The notes under the pieces: generated by a model
Database searches by the model: none
The model's input: the letters and a program-made list of their open reading frames with translations, nothing else
What the model was told of the DNA's origin: nothing
Part shown: positions 1 through 5,692 of the stretch, in pieces
Layout: every line of letters begins with the position of its first letter
Numbering within the stretch: the stretch's first letter is position 1
Origin: Chthonomonas sp035294505
GTDB lineage: Bacteria; Armatimonadota; Chthonomonadetes; Chthonomonadales; Chthonomonadaceae
NCBI RefSeq assembly: GCF_035294505.1
Contig: NZ_DATGKU010000021.1
Span: 1 to 11,487, forward strand
Reading direction: 5' to 3'
DNA: 11,487 nucleotides
Position numbers and translations under genes: made by a program

Positions 1-61
1 GGGTGCTCTTTCCTGCGCCATCAATGCCTTCAAACGTGATGAGCCGGCCTTTGGATGACAT
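1..61 (-). CDS. tmk: Thymidylate kinase, N-terminal fragment (runs off left edge)
   Basis: Thymidylate kinase phosphorylates dTMP to dTDP in the cytoplasm for DNA synthesis. Reading the minus strand from an ATG at 61-59 gives 20 codons before the window ends. They contain FEGIDGAGKST, the family's N-terminal beta strand plus P-loop (GxxGxGKS/T). The FEGIDG(A/S)GKST signature is very characteristic of Tmk, so the name is fairly secure although only a tenth of the protein is visible. The start lies 8 nt after the TGA of the R3H ATPase gene on the same strand, with only a weak GAG-like ribosome site, so the two genes are probably co-transcribed and translationally coupled. Other P-loop kinases could begin similarly, but this exact signature points to Tmk. 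Confidence 0.8.
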   Translation of the reverse strand, partial: MSSKGRLITFEGIDGAGKST

Positions 62-69
62 CGTGAGGC

Positions 70-1836
70 TCACGCGCCGATGGGTAAGATGCGCACACGA
101 CGTTGCGGCTCGACCCCCACGCTCTCCGAAGCCAGTTGGTACCGCTCCGCAAGGAGGTGCTGTAGACGACGTATTTGGGGGCTTGCCGGCGACAGCTCCA
201 CGGCCGTATGCGTCTGCTTCACGATCTCGATGGCCTCGCGCGCTTCCTGAAGGGCCGCATTCTCCATATCGAACTCCTCCTCAAGCTCCTCAGGCCCCAT
301 TTCGCCGGTACCCATGCGGAAAATCTCACGCAAACAACTTGCTATCTGCGCGTAGGTGTTGCTCTTGATCGTGTAGATAGGAAGACGTCGCTGCGCGATC
401 TCCCGCATCTTTGCCGGCTCTCGCTTGTAGGAGGCCTTTAAGGCGATTACGGCATCGGCATCGCTCACATCACGGGCGATAAAGGCCGAAACGTGTAACT
501 CCGCTATCGCCCTATCCAGACGGCTTCGACTTACGCCGTATGGAAAGATGCGAACCGTGGACGGAAGCGGGCGTGTTGGACGTGAAACCTCCTCAACGTC
601 GCGCCCTTTCTCGAAGGAAGCGGCTTTCGCATCCCCGTTGCGGGCCACCCGAGGAATCGTGTAAAGCGGCTCCTCCTCCCTCCCGTCTGCCGACTCAGGC
701 ACCTCGTGAATGGTGGGGTGCAGTTCGTTAGAGCGCTGCACGATCTCGATATGGCCATCGGGTGTACGTACGCGTATCTCCGGACGTGGCGGGATTCCAC
801 GTAGCATGCGGTCTACCGTCTTCTCCACATCCATATGGATCGCCAACTTATCCACGTCCATGATCTCGATCACCACATCGAAGGTCGGTGGGGCCTTTCG
901 CTCGAGTACCGTTTTTTGGGTGCCGCGCCGACGCGCCTCATCATCGGAGAGCGTAACGGCATGAATGCCTCCCACGAGATCGGAGAGGGTGGGGTTCAGC
1001 AACAGGTTCTCTAGGCTGTTGCCGTGAGCCGTCCCGATAAGCTGCACCCCACGTTCCGCGATGGTTCGGGCCGCAAACGCCTCTTGCTCCGTGCCGATCT
1101 CATCAATGATGATGACCTCCGGCATATGGTTTTCCACGGCCTCGATCATCACATTGTGCTGCTCCTCAGGCGAACTCACCTGCATTCTTCGCGCACGCCC
1201 GATGCCGGGGTGCGGAATATCCCCATCGCCGGCGATCTCGTTGCTGGTGTCCACAATCACCACACGCTTGTTCAGCTCGGAGGAGAGCACGCGGGCCACC
1301 TCGCGCAGCTTCGTGGTTTTGCCCCGACCAGGACGCCCAAGCAGCAGTATGGATTTGCCGCTCTCCACCACATCCTGAATGATATCTATGGTGCCGAAAA
1401 CGGCACGACCGATGCGGCAGGTGAGACCGATAATGCGCCCTTGCCGATTGCGTATGGCCGAAATGCGATGCAACGTGCGTTCGATGCCGGCCCGGTTATC
1501 CTTGCCAAACGCGCCTACGCGGCTTACCACATACTCGATCTGCTCGGCAGAAACCGGCTCCGTCCCTAGCTCCACAACCCTTTCGGGGAAACGAGCCTCC
1601 GGGATACGCCCGAGGTCCATCACGATCTCCAGCAGGTCGTTCAATGACGGCTCCTGCTCGAGATACTTGCGGATGTCGGGTGGAAGGGTTTCTAGAAGCT
1701 GATCGAGATTATCGGTGATCTGTTGTTGCTGCACGGTTAGTGGGCGTCGTAAAGCACCGGAAAGGTCTTGCCCACGATGCAAGGAGGTCCCTTGCGCTTC
1801 CGGTTCGTACCAAGACGAGATTCTCTGCATTTGCAT
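70..1836 (-). CDS. AAA-family ATPase with C-terminal R3H nucleic-acid-binding domain (Ycf45/SpoIIIAA-like)
   Basis: This is a 588-residue cytoplasmic protein. The P-loop ATPase core has Walker A GRPGRGKTT at about 167-175 and Walker B VIIIDEIG at about 241-248. The intervening VDTSNEIAGDGDIPHPGIG and the later GTAHGNSLENLL are typical of the SpoIIIAA/Ycf45 secretion-ATPase-like group. A proline- and charge-rich linker follows at about 360-430. Then comes a small alpha/beta segment (roughly 430-510) and an R3H domain at about 550-588 with the R-x3-H signature (R556, H560), which in this family binds single-stranded nucleic acid. The biological role of the family is not settled. The ATG at 1836 is the first in frame. 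The nearest Shine-Dalgarno-like AGGAG is about 16 nt upstream, which is long, so the start is only moderately secure. It lies directly upstream of tmk. Confidence 0.88.
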   Translation of the reverse strand: MQMQRISSWYEPEAQGTSLHRGQDLSGALRRPLTVQQQQITDNLDQLLETLPPDIRKYLEQEPSLNDLLEIVMDLGRIPEARFPERVVELGTEPVSAEQIEYVVSRVGAFGKDNRAGIERTLHRISAIRNRQGRIIGLTCRIGRAVFGTIDIIQDVVESGKSILLLGRPGRGKTTKLREVARVLSSELNKRVVIVDTSNEIAGDGDIPHPGIGRARRMQVSSPEEQHNVMIEAVENHMPEVIIIDEIGTEQEAFAARTIAERGVQLIGTAHGNSLENLLLNPTLSDLVGGIHAVTLSDDEARRRGTQKTVLERKAPPTFDVVIEIMDVDKLAIHMDVEKTVDRMLRGIPPRPEIRVRTPDGHIEIVQRSNELHPTIHEVPESADGREEEPLYTIPRVARNGDAKAASFEKGRDVEEVSRPTRPLPSTVRIFPYGVSRSRLDRAIAELHVSAFIARDVSDADAVIALKASYKREPAKMREIAQRRLPIYTIKSNTYAQIASCLREIFRMGTGEMGPEELEEEFDMENAALQEAREAIEIVKQTHTAVELSPASPQIRRLQHLLAERYQLASESVGVEPQRRVRILPIGA

Positions 1837-2218
1837 GAGAGGGTTCGATTGTCTCCTAAGACTACTCTGTTGAGAAAATTGGGATTTTCGGATTATCTGT
1901 GTCGTTTCCTCGTATCAGGAACAATAGGTTTTCGCCAATACTATATCGCCGCAGCACCGCCTCTTTGGTAAGACATAAAGAACATCTTTCAAAGTTTGCG
2001 TCCCCCTATTTTAAAAGACCGAAATCGGGCCAAGAAAGTTTCCACTAAGCCTCCAGTACGACGTTTTCATTTTGGAATTTCACGATTCGTCTGCGCGAAT
2101 CCTGCATCCGTTTCTGAAAAGGAAATAACCCCGCCCGCCGTGAATATACGATCAACTCCGCCTAATCCTTATGGCATCGTTCCTTAGGGTAGGCACAATA
2201 CGGATTGAGGTAGAAAAG
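1837..2218. other. Divergent intergenic region, 382 bp
   Basis: This stretch separates the minus-strand R3H ATPase gene from the plus-strand isomerase gene, so it should hold promoters for both. I found no sigma-70 promoter with convincing -35 and -10 boxes and 16-18 bp spacing on either strand. A small inverted repeat, GATTCG-6 nt-CGAATC, lies at 2084-2101. It could be an operator half-site pair or a weak hairpin, but nothing else supports it. The short ORFs here lack ribosome sites and recognisable sequence, and I treat them as chance. Confidence 0.5.
2207..2210 (+). promoter_or_regulatory. Shine-Dalgarno site that fixes the isomerase start
   Basis: GAGG at 2207-2210 stands 8 nt before the ATG at 2219. 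The in-frame ATG 48 nt upstream (2171) has no ribosome-site match, so the internal ATG is the better start. Confidence 0.6.
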
Positions 2219-3028
2219 ATGCGTCGTTCCCAGCTTGCCATCAACACGGTATCGTTAAGGGGCAGTTTAGAGGAGATTTTGGCGGCCTGTGCCGAAGCTG
2301 GTTTTGAGAACGTCGAGTTTGCACTAGGGCCGATTCGCGATCGCCCGGTACCTGAGCTTCGCCATCTTCTACAGCGGCACGGGCTGCGCTGTATTGGGGG
2401 GTTTGAAACCGGCTTAGAGGCCTTTTCCGATAAGGAGCAGCGTGCGAACAACCATGCGCGTGTCATCGAGAACGCCCGGCTGCTGGCGCAGCTCGGCTCT
2501 CGTTGTTGTCTTGTTGTGGGCACGGACGGGCCGGCGCATTCCGTTGCCGACCCCATTGGCGTGCTCGCAGAGGCTTTTGCCACGGTGGCCGATGCCATTG
2601 CCGACACCGATGTGAGACTCTGTTTGGAGTTCAACTGGTCTCCCTTGGTAAAATCGCTGCGCACGGCGGTAGAGGTGGTGCAGCGTGCCGGTCGCCCGAA
2701 TGTTGGGGTGCTTTTCGACCCCGCGCACTACCATTGCACCCCCACCAAGTTCGAGCAGATCAACGCGCTTTCGGTAGCCCATATTTACCATGTTCATGTA
2801 GACGACATGCGCGACAAGCCCGGCGAACTCTCCCACTGCAACGAGGATCGCGTGCTTCCGGGACAGGGGTGTTTAGACCTTCGGGCTATTTTTGATGCCC
2901 TAGAGCGTTATGGATATAAGGGCTACTACTCCATCGAGATGTTCAGCAAGGAGCTTTGGGCCCTTCCTCCGCTTGAAGCCGCCAAACGGATGTATGATAG
3001 TCTATTGCCTTACTGCCACACGGAATAA
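2219..3028 (+). CDS. Sugar phosphate isomerase/epimerase, xylose-isomerase-like TIM barrel
   Basis: This is a 269-residue protein of the IolE/IolI and AP-endonuclease-2-like TIM-barrel superfamily. These enzymes use a divalent metal to isomerise or epimerise sugars and inositol derivatives in the cytoplasm. Putative metal ligands follow the family order: E137 in CLEFN, D167 in LFDPAHYH, H193 in HVHVDD and E240 in YSIEMF. The segment R-VLPGQGCLDL (about 211-221) matches the conserved 'PG.G.ld' strand-loop before the last helix. The opening MRRSQLAINTVSL is the usual first beta strand, which supports the 2219 start. An in-frame ATG at 2171 would add 16 residues that do not look like the family. 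The substrate cannot be read from sequence. No sugar transporter or dehydrogenase lies beside it, and it appears to be transcribed alone. Confidence 0.82.
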   Translation: MRRSQLAINTVSLRGSLEEILAACAEAGFENVEFALGPIRDRPVPELRHLLQRHGLRCIGGFETGLEAFSDKEQRANNHARVIENARLLAQLGSRCCLVVGTDGPAHSVADPIGVLAEAFATVADAIADTDVRLCLEFNWSPLVKSLRTAVEVVQRAGRPNVGVLFDPAHYHCTPTKFEQINALSVAHIYHVHVDDMRDKPGELSHCNEDRVLPGQGCLDLRAIFDALERYGYKGYYSIEMFSKELWALPPLEAAKRMYDSLLPYCHTE

Positions 3029-3043
3029 GCTCCTACCCCATGT

Positions 3044-3067
3044 CTCTGTGAACAGAGCCGTGTTTTT
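3044..3067 (+). terminator. Weak intrinsic terminator after the isomerase gene
   Basis: A short hairpin CTCTG-TGAA-CAGAG (3044-3057) is followed within 5 nt by TTTTT (3063-3067), 16 nt past the isomerase stop. The stem is only 5 bp, so termination may be partial. Confidence 0.4.
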
Positions 3068-3121
3068 GACTAAAATCCTCCCCAACTTTCCTTAAAGTGT
3101 CAATTTTGCCTACTCGTAGTA

Positions 3122-3150
3122 TTGACATCACAGAAGTTTGTCAGTATAAT
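3122..3150 (+). promoter_or_regulatory. Perfect sigma-70 consensus promoter of the first prepilin
   Basis: TTGACA at 3122-3127 and TATAAT at 3145-3150 are separated by exactly 17 bp, matching the housekeeping consensus at all twelve positions. Transcription would begin near 3157, giving a leader of about 87 nt before the prepilin ATG. So good a match suggests strong, mainly unregulated initiation, or initiation controlled afterwards in the leader. Confidence 0.85.
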
Positions 3151-3158
3151 GAAACCAA

Positions 3159-3217
3159 CACATCTATTTGAAACGATCATTCTATCCACCATGAGTAACG
3201 GATTTTCGATAGATGTG
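3159..3217 (+). promoter_or_regulatory. Structured 5' leader of the first prepilin
   Basis: CACATCTAT (3159-3167) pairs perfectly with ATAGATGTG (3209-3217). The pairing may continue inward through a wobble, one mismatch and GAAA/TTTT pairs. It encloses about 30-40 nt and ends a dozen bases before the strong ribosome site AAGGAGG (3229-3235, 8 nt before the ATG). The stem starts within a few bases of the predicted transcription start. It may protect the messenger or gate translation. It does not match any riboswitch consensus I know, including the cyclic-di-GMP classes. Confidence 0.4.
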
Positions 3218-3243
3218 GCTGTAGCGATAAGGAGGATTCTCTT

Positions 3244-3600
3244 ATGAAGTCAAAAGCTTTCACGCTAATCGAGTTGCTCGTAGTTATCGCTATTATAGCG
3301 ATACTTGCAGCTATTCTGTTTCCTGTTTTTGCACAGGCACGTGAAAAAGCAAGAGCTATATCCTGCCTCAGCAATATCAAGCAGCTGACAACTGCCGAAC
3401 AGATGTATGTGCAAGACTACGACGAGAAGCTCAACGAACTTGCAAATGGAGCGGCGGTAGGTTTAGCCGGTTGGCCTGGAAACAGCCCTGATGGCGACGG
3501 CCCACCACCCTCACAGCAGCTCATCTGGCTAGGATACCTCTACCCCTATACCAAGAACGTACAGCTTGCTTTCTGTCCTTCTCTCCTCATAGTCTGGTAG
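3244..3600 (+). CDS. Prepilin-like protein, N-terminal half of a frameshifted gene
   Basis: The frame encodes 118 residues. It opens MKSKAFTLIELLVVIAIIAIL, a class III (type IV pilin / type II pseudopilin) signal. Prepilin peptidase would cut between Ala5 and Phe6, leaving an N-methylated Phe and Glu at +5, and the following hydrophobic helix (about 6-27) anchors the protein in the membrane. FPVFAQAREKARAISCLSNIKQL and MYVQDYDE continue the DUF1559-type pattern. The reading frame then stops at TAG 3598-3600, just after CPS, where homologues continue for another 130-160 residues. The missing C-terminal half lies immediately downstream in another frame. The start is secure: AAGGAGG is 8 nt upstream and a perfect promoter is nearby. 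The gene is a frameshift pseudogene, a recent mutation or a sequencing error. Confidence 0.8.
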   Translation: MKSKAFTLIELLVVIAIIAILAAILFPVFAQAREKARAISCLSNIKQLTTAEQMYVQDYDEKLNELANGAAVGLAGWPGNSPDGDGPPPSQQLIWLGYLYPYTKNVQLAFCPSLLIVW

Positions 3601-4100
3601 CAAGCTACCACAATTTATCCTTCACAGGCCTATACTGGCGCAGGGTGGATCGTAAACAACTTTCTATCGGCATGATCGGCGAGATGGCCCCTTGGGACGA
3701 TTGGCAGTGTACGGTGGATTTAAACAACGGCGTGGACTACTTCCACTCCTACTGTGTAAACGGATTTCACACGCTGCCAAGCTTTCCCTATCCTGCTCAG
3801 CAGGCTATCTTTGCCGATAGCGTCCCCCAAGACCCGTGGTCTGGTGGAGGTGGCTACTGGGCAGACCCCTGGAACGGCATCGATCTCAGTTTCGGCTTGT
3901 CTGACCGCCACAATCTTGGCACTAACGTAGGATTCCTTGATGGACATGCCAAGTGGTACCGCACTAAGTCCTTGATAAGAGCCGATCAGATATTTGGCAC
4001 CGGGCAGTGTATTAACTACGATGCGGCCCGGGTCTACTACGATCCTTCCGCCCCTTATCCAGACACACAGCCGATTTGTGAAGGACACGGGATAGGTTGA
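3582..4100 (+). pseudogene. Prepilin-like protein, C-terminal half (shifted frame)
   Basis: This frame is open from before 3582 to TGA 4098-4100. It encodes SIGMIGEMAPWDDW, a middle aromatic region, and RHN-x6-FLDGHAKW, which fits the H-x9-DG C-terminal box of DUF1559-type prepilins (His, nine residues, Asp-Gly). It has no credible start of its own; the GTG at 3645 has no proper ribosome site. One indel of +1 or -2 near 3576-3600 would join it to the N-terminal half as a protein of about 285 residues, close to the 267 of the intact paralogue nearby. An alternative is that the upstream frame resumes after the TAG (YTGAGWIVNN at 3631-3660 reads well) and the shift lies near 3661-3675, which would need two lesions. 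The preserved C-terminal motif suggests that the break is recent or artefactual. Confidence 0.7.
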
Positions 4101-4101
4101 T

Positions 4102-4326
4102 ATGCAAAAAGAAGTTCATCCTGCTATTCTCATCGTCGTAATTGTGGTTGTCCTACTTCTGCTGGGCTTTCTTTTCTGGAGATCGCAGCAGCCCTCCGAG
4201 AAGGTTATAGACAACCCAAATGCGCCGATAGGTTTTCAAGGCAGACTGCAGAAGCTGCAGAAGATGCAGGGGCGTCCTGCAATAAGTCCAGGAACCCCTC
4301 CTTCTGCAGGCCCTAGCGGCCCCTAG
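4102..4326 (+). CDS. Small single-span membrane protein with proline-rich tail
   Basis: This 74-residue protein is not recognised as a named family. Residues 8-26 are a near-uninterrupted run of Ile, Val and Leu ending GFLFW, a clear transmembrane helix. About 45 polar residues follow, with glutamine and lysine (LQKLQKMQG) and a Pro/Gly/Ser-rich end. MQKEVHP before the helix has mixed charge, and R27 just after the helix makes topology uncertain. The start is 1 nt after the prepilin stop, so the two genes are probably translated from the same messenger by coupling, and the protein may work with the prepilin. A comparable mini-protein (a lipoprotein) follows the second prepilin, so the pairing is repeated. 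It could help localise or assemble the secreted prepilin, but that is inference. Confidence 0.7.
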   Translation: MQKEVHPAILIVVIVVVLLLLGFLFWRSQQPSEKVIDNPNAPIGFQGRLQKLQKMQGRPAISPGTPPSAGPSGP

Positions 4327-4356
4327 CATATATGAGACTTCCGACCATGAATAATA

Positions 4357-4389
4357 GGGAAGGTCTCCATGGAGACCTTCCCTCTTTTT
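4357..4389. terminator. Strong, probably bidirectional terminator between convergent prepilin cassettes
   Basis: Positions 4357-4382 are a perfect 26 bp palindrome (arms GGGAAGGTCTCCA and its complement), followed on the plus strand by TCTTTTTA. That is a textbook rho-independent terminator, 30 nt after the small membrane protein stop. On the minus strand the hairpin is followed by TATTATT, a weaker tail, so it can also end the lipoprotein transcript, whose stop is at 4415. Confidence 0.85.
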
Positions 4390-4414
4390 ATCGCAACTCG
4401 AACTAACTCTTATG

Positions 4415-4594
4415 TCAATTCCTATGTTGACCGGGCGGCATCATCTGCTTACCTAGGCCTGAATTCCTACCCACAGCCGAGGCAGGGGGCGCTTGCGGCA
4501 GCTGAATAGGTTTTTCATGACTGCCACAGCCTGTAGAAGATACCACCAGTATTGACAGCAGGGCGACAATGCGTTTTTTGCGTGCTCGTCTCAT
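4415..4594 (-). CDS. Small lipoprotein, 59 residues
   Basis: Read on the minus strand from ATG 4594 to TGA 4415, this short frame begins MRRARKKRIVALLSILVV, a strongly basic n-region and hydrophobic core, followed by SSTGC. This fits a lipobox (Thr-Gly-Cys), so signal peptidase II would cut before Cys23 and leave a 37-residue lipid-anchored peptide rich in Pro, Gln and Ala (KPIQLPQAPPASA, MMPPGQ). The ATG is 4 nt after the TAG of the intact prepilin, with AGAGAG as a weak ribosome site, which implies translational coupling. It matches no family I know. It mirrors the 74-residue membrane protein behind the other prepilin in position, size, membrane anchoring and proline-rich tail. A function in prepilin handling or surface display is only an inference. 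Confidence 0.75.
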   Translation of the reverse strand: MRRARKKRIVALLSILVVSSTGCGSHEKPIQLPQAPPASAVGRNSGLGKQMMPPGQHRN

Positions 4595-4598
4595 CTCT

Positions 4599-5402
4599 CT
4601 ACGGCCATTGATCGTTATTGCTGATGCTCCACAGGTCCCCTTTCTGCGTTACATCTCCGGTACGAATAGACTTTACATGGCCATCACAGAACACCACCGT
4701 GTTGTTCGATTTTGGGTCTGGGGCAATAGAGACGTCAGTCTTGCGATAGGCAGCGTTGTGACGTCCATCGGTCGTGTAGTTTGCTGCATCAGGATGATCG
4801 CCCGGCCAATAGTTGTCGAAGTAGCTTAGCGCCAAAGCGGCACCCGGCTCCTTTCCGTTGAGGAACCAGTCATAAGTTTCCACCAACTCCAGAGTATTTG
4901 CAGGAGCGACAATCGCGGCCAGTCCTACCGGTATATAAGTGGTTGGTACAGGGTCTGGCTCCCACCAGTTAACGATGTCATCGCTTATACCATAGGAAGA
5001 GAAGTTGCCATAGCCGAATTTAGCTGCGGCTACCGGATCGTAGGGTGCATCTGGGCAGCGGTAAACACCGGAAAGGTCTTGCGGGAGAGCCTGACCCAAT
5101 TTCCCAGACCCATTCGCTTTCTGTATGTAGGGCGAAATCAACTGTGGCCAGTATTGCTGGGGCGAGGTGTAGTTCCCTGTAGTTGGATCGTAACCGCTGA
5201 AGTAGGGGCAGTACTTCTCGTCATAGTCCTGGATATACATAGCTATCCCAAGACCAATTTGACGTGCGTTTGAAACACAGGTAATTTTTCGCGCCTGCTC
5301 GCGCGCCTGCGCGAAAACAGGGAACAGGATGGCTGCGAGTATCGCTATGATAGCGATGACTACAAGCAACTCAATGAGCGTAAAAGCGTTTTTGCGATTC
5401 AT
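4599..5402 (-). CDS. Prepilin-like secreted protein (DUF1559-type, intact)
   Basis: This 267-residue protein begins MNRKNAFTLIELLVVIAIIAIL. The basic leader is followed by a prepilin-peptidase site (Ala6/Phe7, with Glu at +5 of the mature protein) and a hydrophobic anchoring helix to about 28. FPVFAQAREQARKITCVSNARQIGLGIAMYIQDYDE follows, as in pseudopilins of Armatimonadota and Planctomycetes. The globular part has two cysteines (CPYF, RCPDAP) and ends with TVVFCDGHVKSIRTGDV, the C-terminal DGH box. The spacing from the preceding RHN to DG is much longer than the usual nine residues, so a loop has been inserted. Such proteins are exported through type II secretion or type IV pilus machinery and may form minor fibres or surface proteins; no assembly genes are in the window. 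GGAGG about 11 nt upstream supports the start. The small lipoprotein follows 4 nt after the stop. Confidence 0.88.
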   Translation of the reverse strand: MNRKNAFTLIELLVVIAIIAILAAILFPVFAQAREQARKITCVSNARQIGLGIAMYIQDYDEKYCPYFSGYDPTTGNYTSPQQYWPQLISPYIQKANGSGKLGQALPQDLSGVYRCPDAPYDPVAAAKFGYGNFSSYGISDDIVNWWEPDPVPTTYIPVGLAAIVAPANTLELVETYDWFLNGKEPGAALALSYFDNYWPGDHPDAANYTTDGRHNAAYRKTDVSIAPDPKSNNTVVFCDGHVKSIRTGDVTQKGDLWSISNNDQWP

Positions 5403-5504
5403 GTGTCGTTTTCCTCCGAAGCCGTTAAGCTCTGTTTCGTTAATGCCTCAGACATCTCCTTCTTCTCTTTTGTTACAAGAAAGATAGCTCTCCACAAAAG
5501 CGAA

Positions 5505-5551
5505 AGCTGCCGTCCCTTACTCCCTCGTATACGGAAAAGGAACCGGCAGCT
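5505..5551 (-). promoter_or_regulatory. Long stem-loop in the leader of the intact prepilin
   Basis: On the minus-strand RNA, AGCTGCCG pairs with CGGCAGCT. After one bulged G the pairing continues TTCCTT with AAGGGA, including one G-U pair. This makes about 14 base pairs around an 18-nt loop containing the palindrome CGTATACG. The G-U pair would be a C-A mismatch on the opposite strand, so the structure suits the prepilin transcript. It lies about 100 nt before the ribosome site. It matches no known riboswitch and may be a stabilising or regulatory element. Confidence 0.45.
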
Positions 5552-5569
5552 GTGCCAGAGTGCTGAAGG

Positions 5570-5590
5570 AAACCGTCTGTAGAACGGTTT
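5570..5590 (-). promoter_or_regulatory. Hairpin near the proximal transcription start of the intact prepilin
   Basis: A 7 bp stem (AAACCGT/ACGGTTT with a 7-nt loop) sits directly after the proximal -10 box. A transcript from the distal promoter would contain all of it, while one starting near 5585 would lose part of the first arm. It could therefore be an operator, or a structure present only on the long transcript. Confidence 0.35.
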
Positions 5591-5591
5591 G

Positions 5592-5620
5592 ATTATACCC
5601 GAAAACGTTTTTGCCGTCCA
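5592..5620 (-). promoter_or_regulatory. Proximal sigma-70-like promoter of the intact prepilin
   Basis: Minus strand: TATAAT at 5597-5592 and TGGACG (four of six matches to TTGACA) at 5620-5615, with 17 bp between them. The predicted start is near 5585, leaving a leader of about 180 nt. Confidence 0.6.
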
Positions 5621-5692
5621 CACCCAGTTTCCCTCACATATCTCTCCAAACAGATTTCTGCTTGGCCTTCCCTTTGCAAAGAGCCAGTTAGT

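Noticed and set aside
3..368. 121-codon plus-strand frame at the left edge
   Set aside because: It overlaps the tmk start and the 3' part of the R3H ATPase gene antisense, with low-complexity Pro/Arg sequence.
1024..1569. 181-codon plus-strand frame inside the R3H ATPase gene
   Set aside because: It is antisense to the ATPase core including Walker A and B, and its composition is a mirror of the real gene.
2171..2218. Upstream ATG as the isomerase start
   Set aside because: It has no ribosome site and adds residues atypical for the family; ATG 2219 has GAGG 8 nt upstream.
2152..2664. 170-codon minus-strand frame in the isomerase gene
   Set aside because: It is antisense to conserved TIM-barrel sequence and rich in Ser and Arg, as shadow frames often are.
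3122..3243. Cyclic-di-GMP riboswitch before the first prepilin
   Set aside because: This would be attractive for a pilus-type gene, but the conserved GEMM sequence blocks are absent from both prepilin leaders.
3560..3600. Programmed ribosomal frameshift site in the split prepilin
   Set aside because: No X-XXY-YYZ heptamer or clear downstream pseudoknot was seen; mutation or sequence error is simpler.
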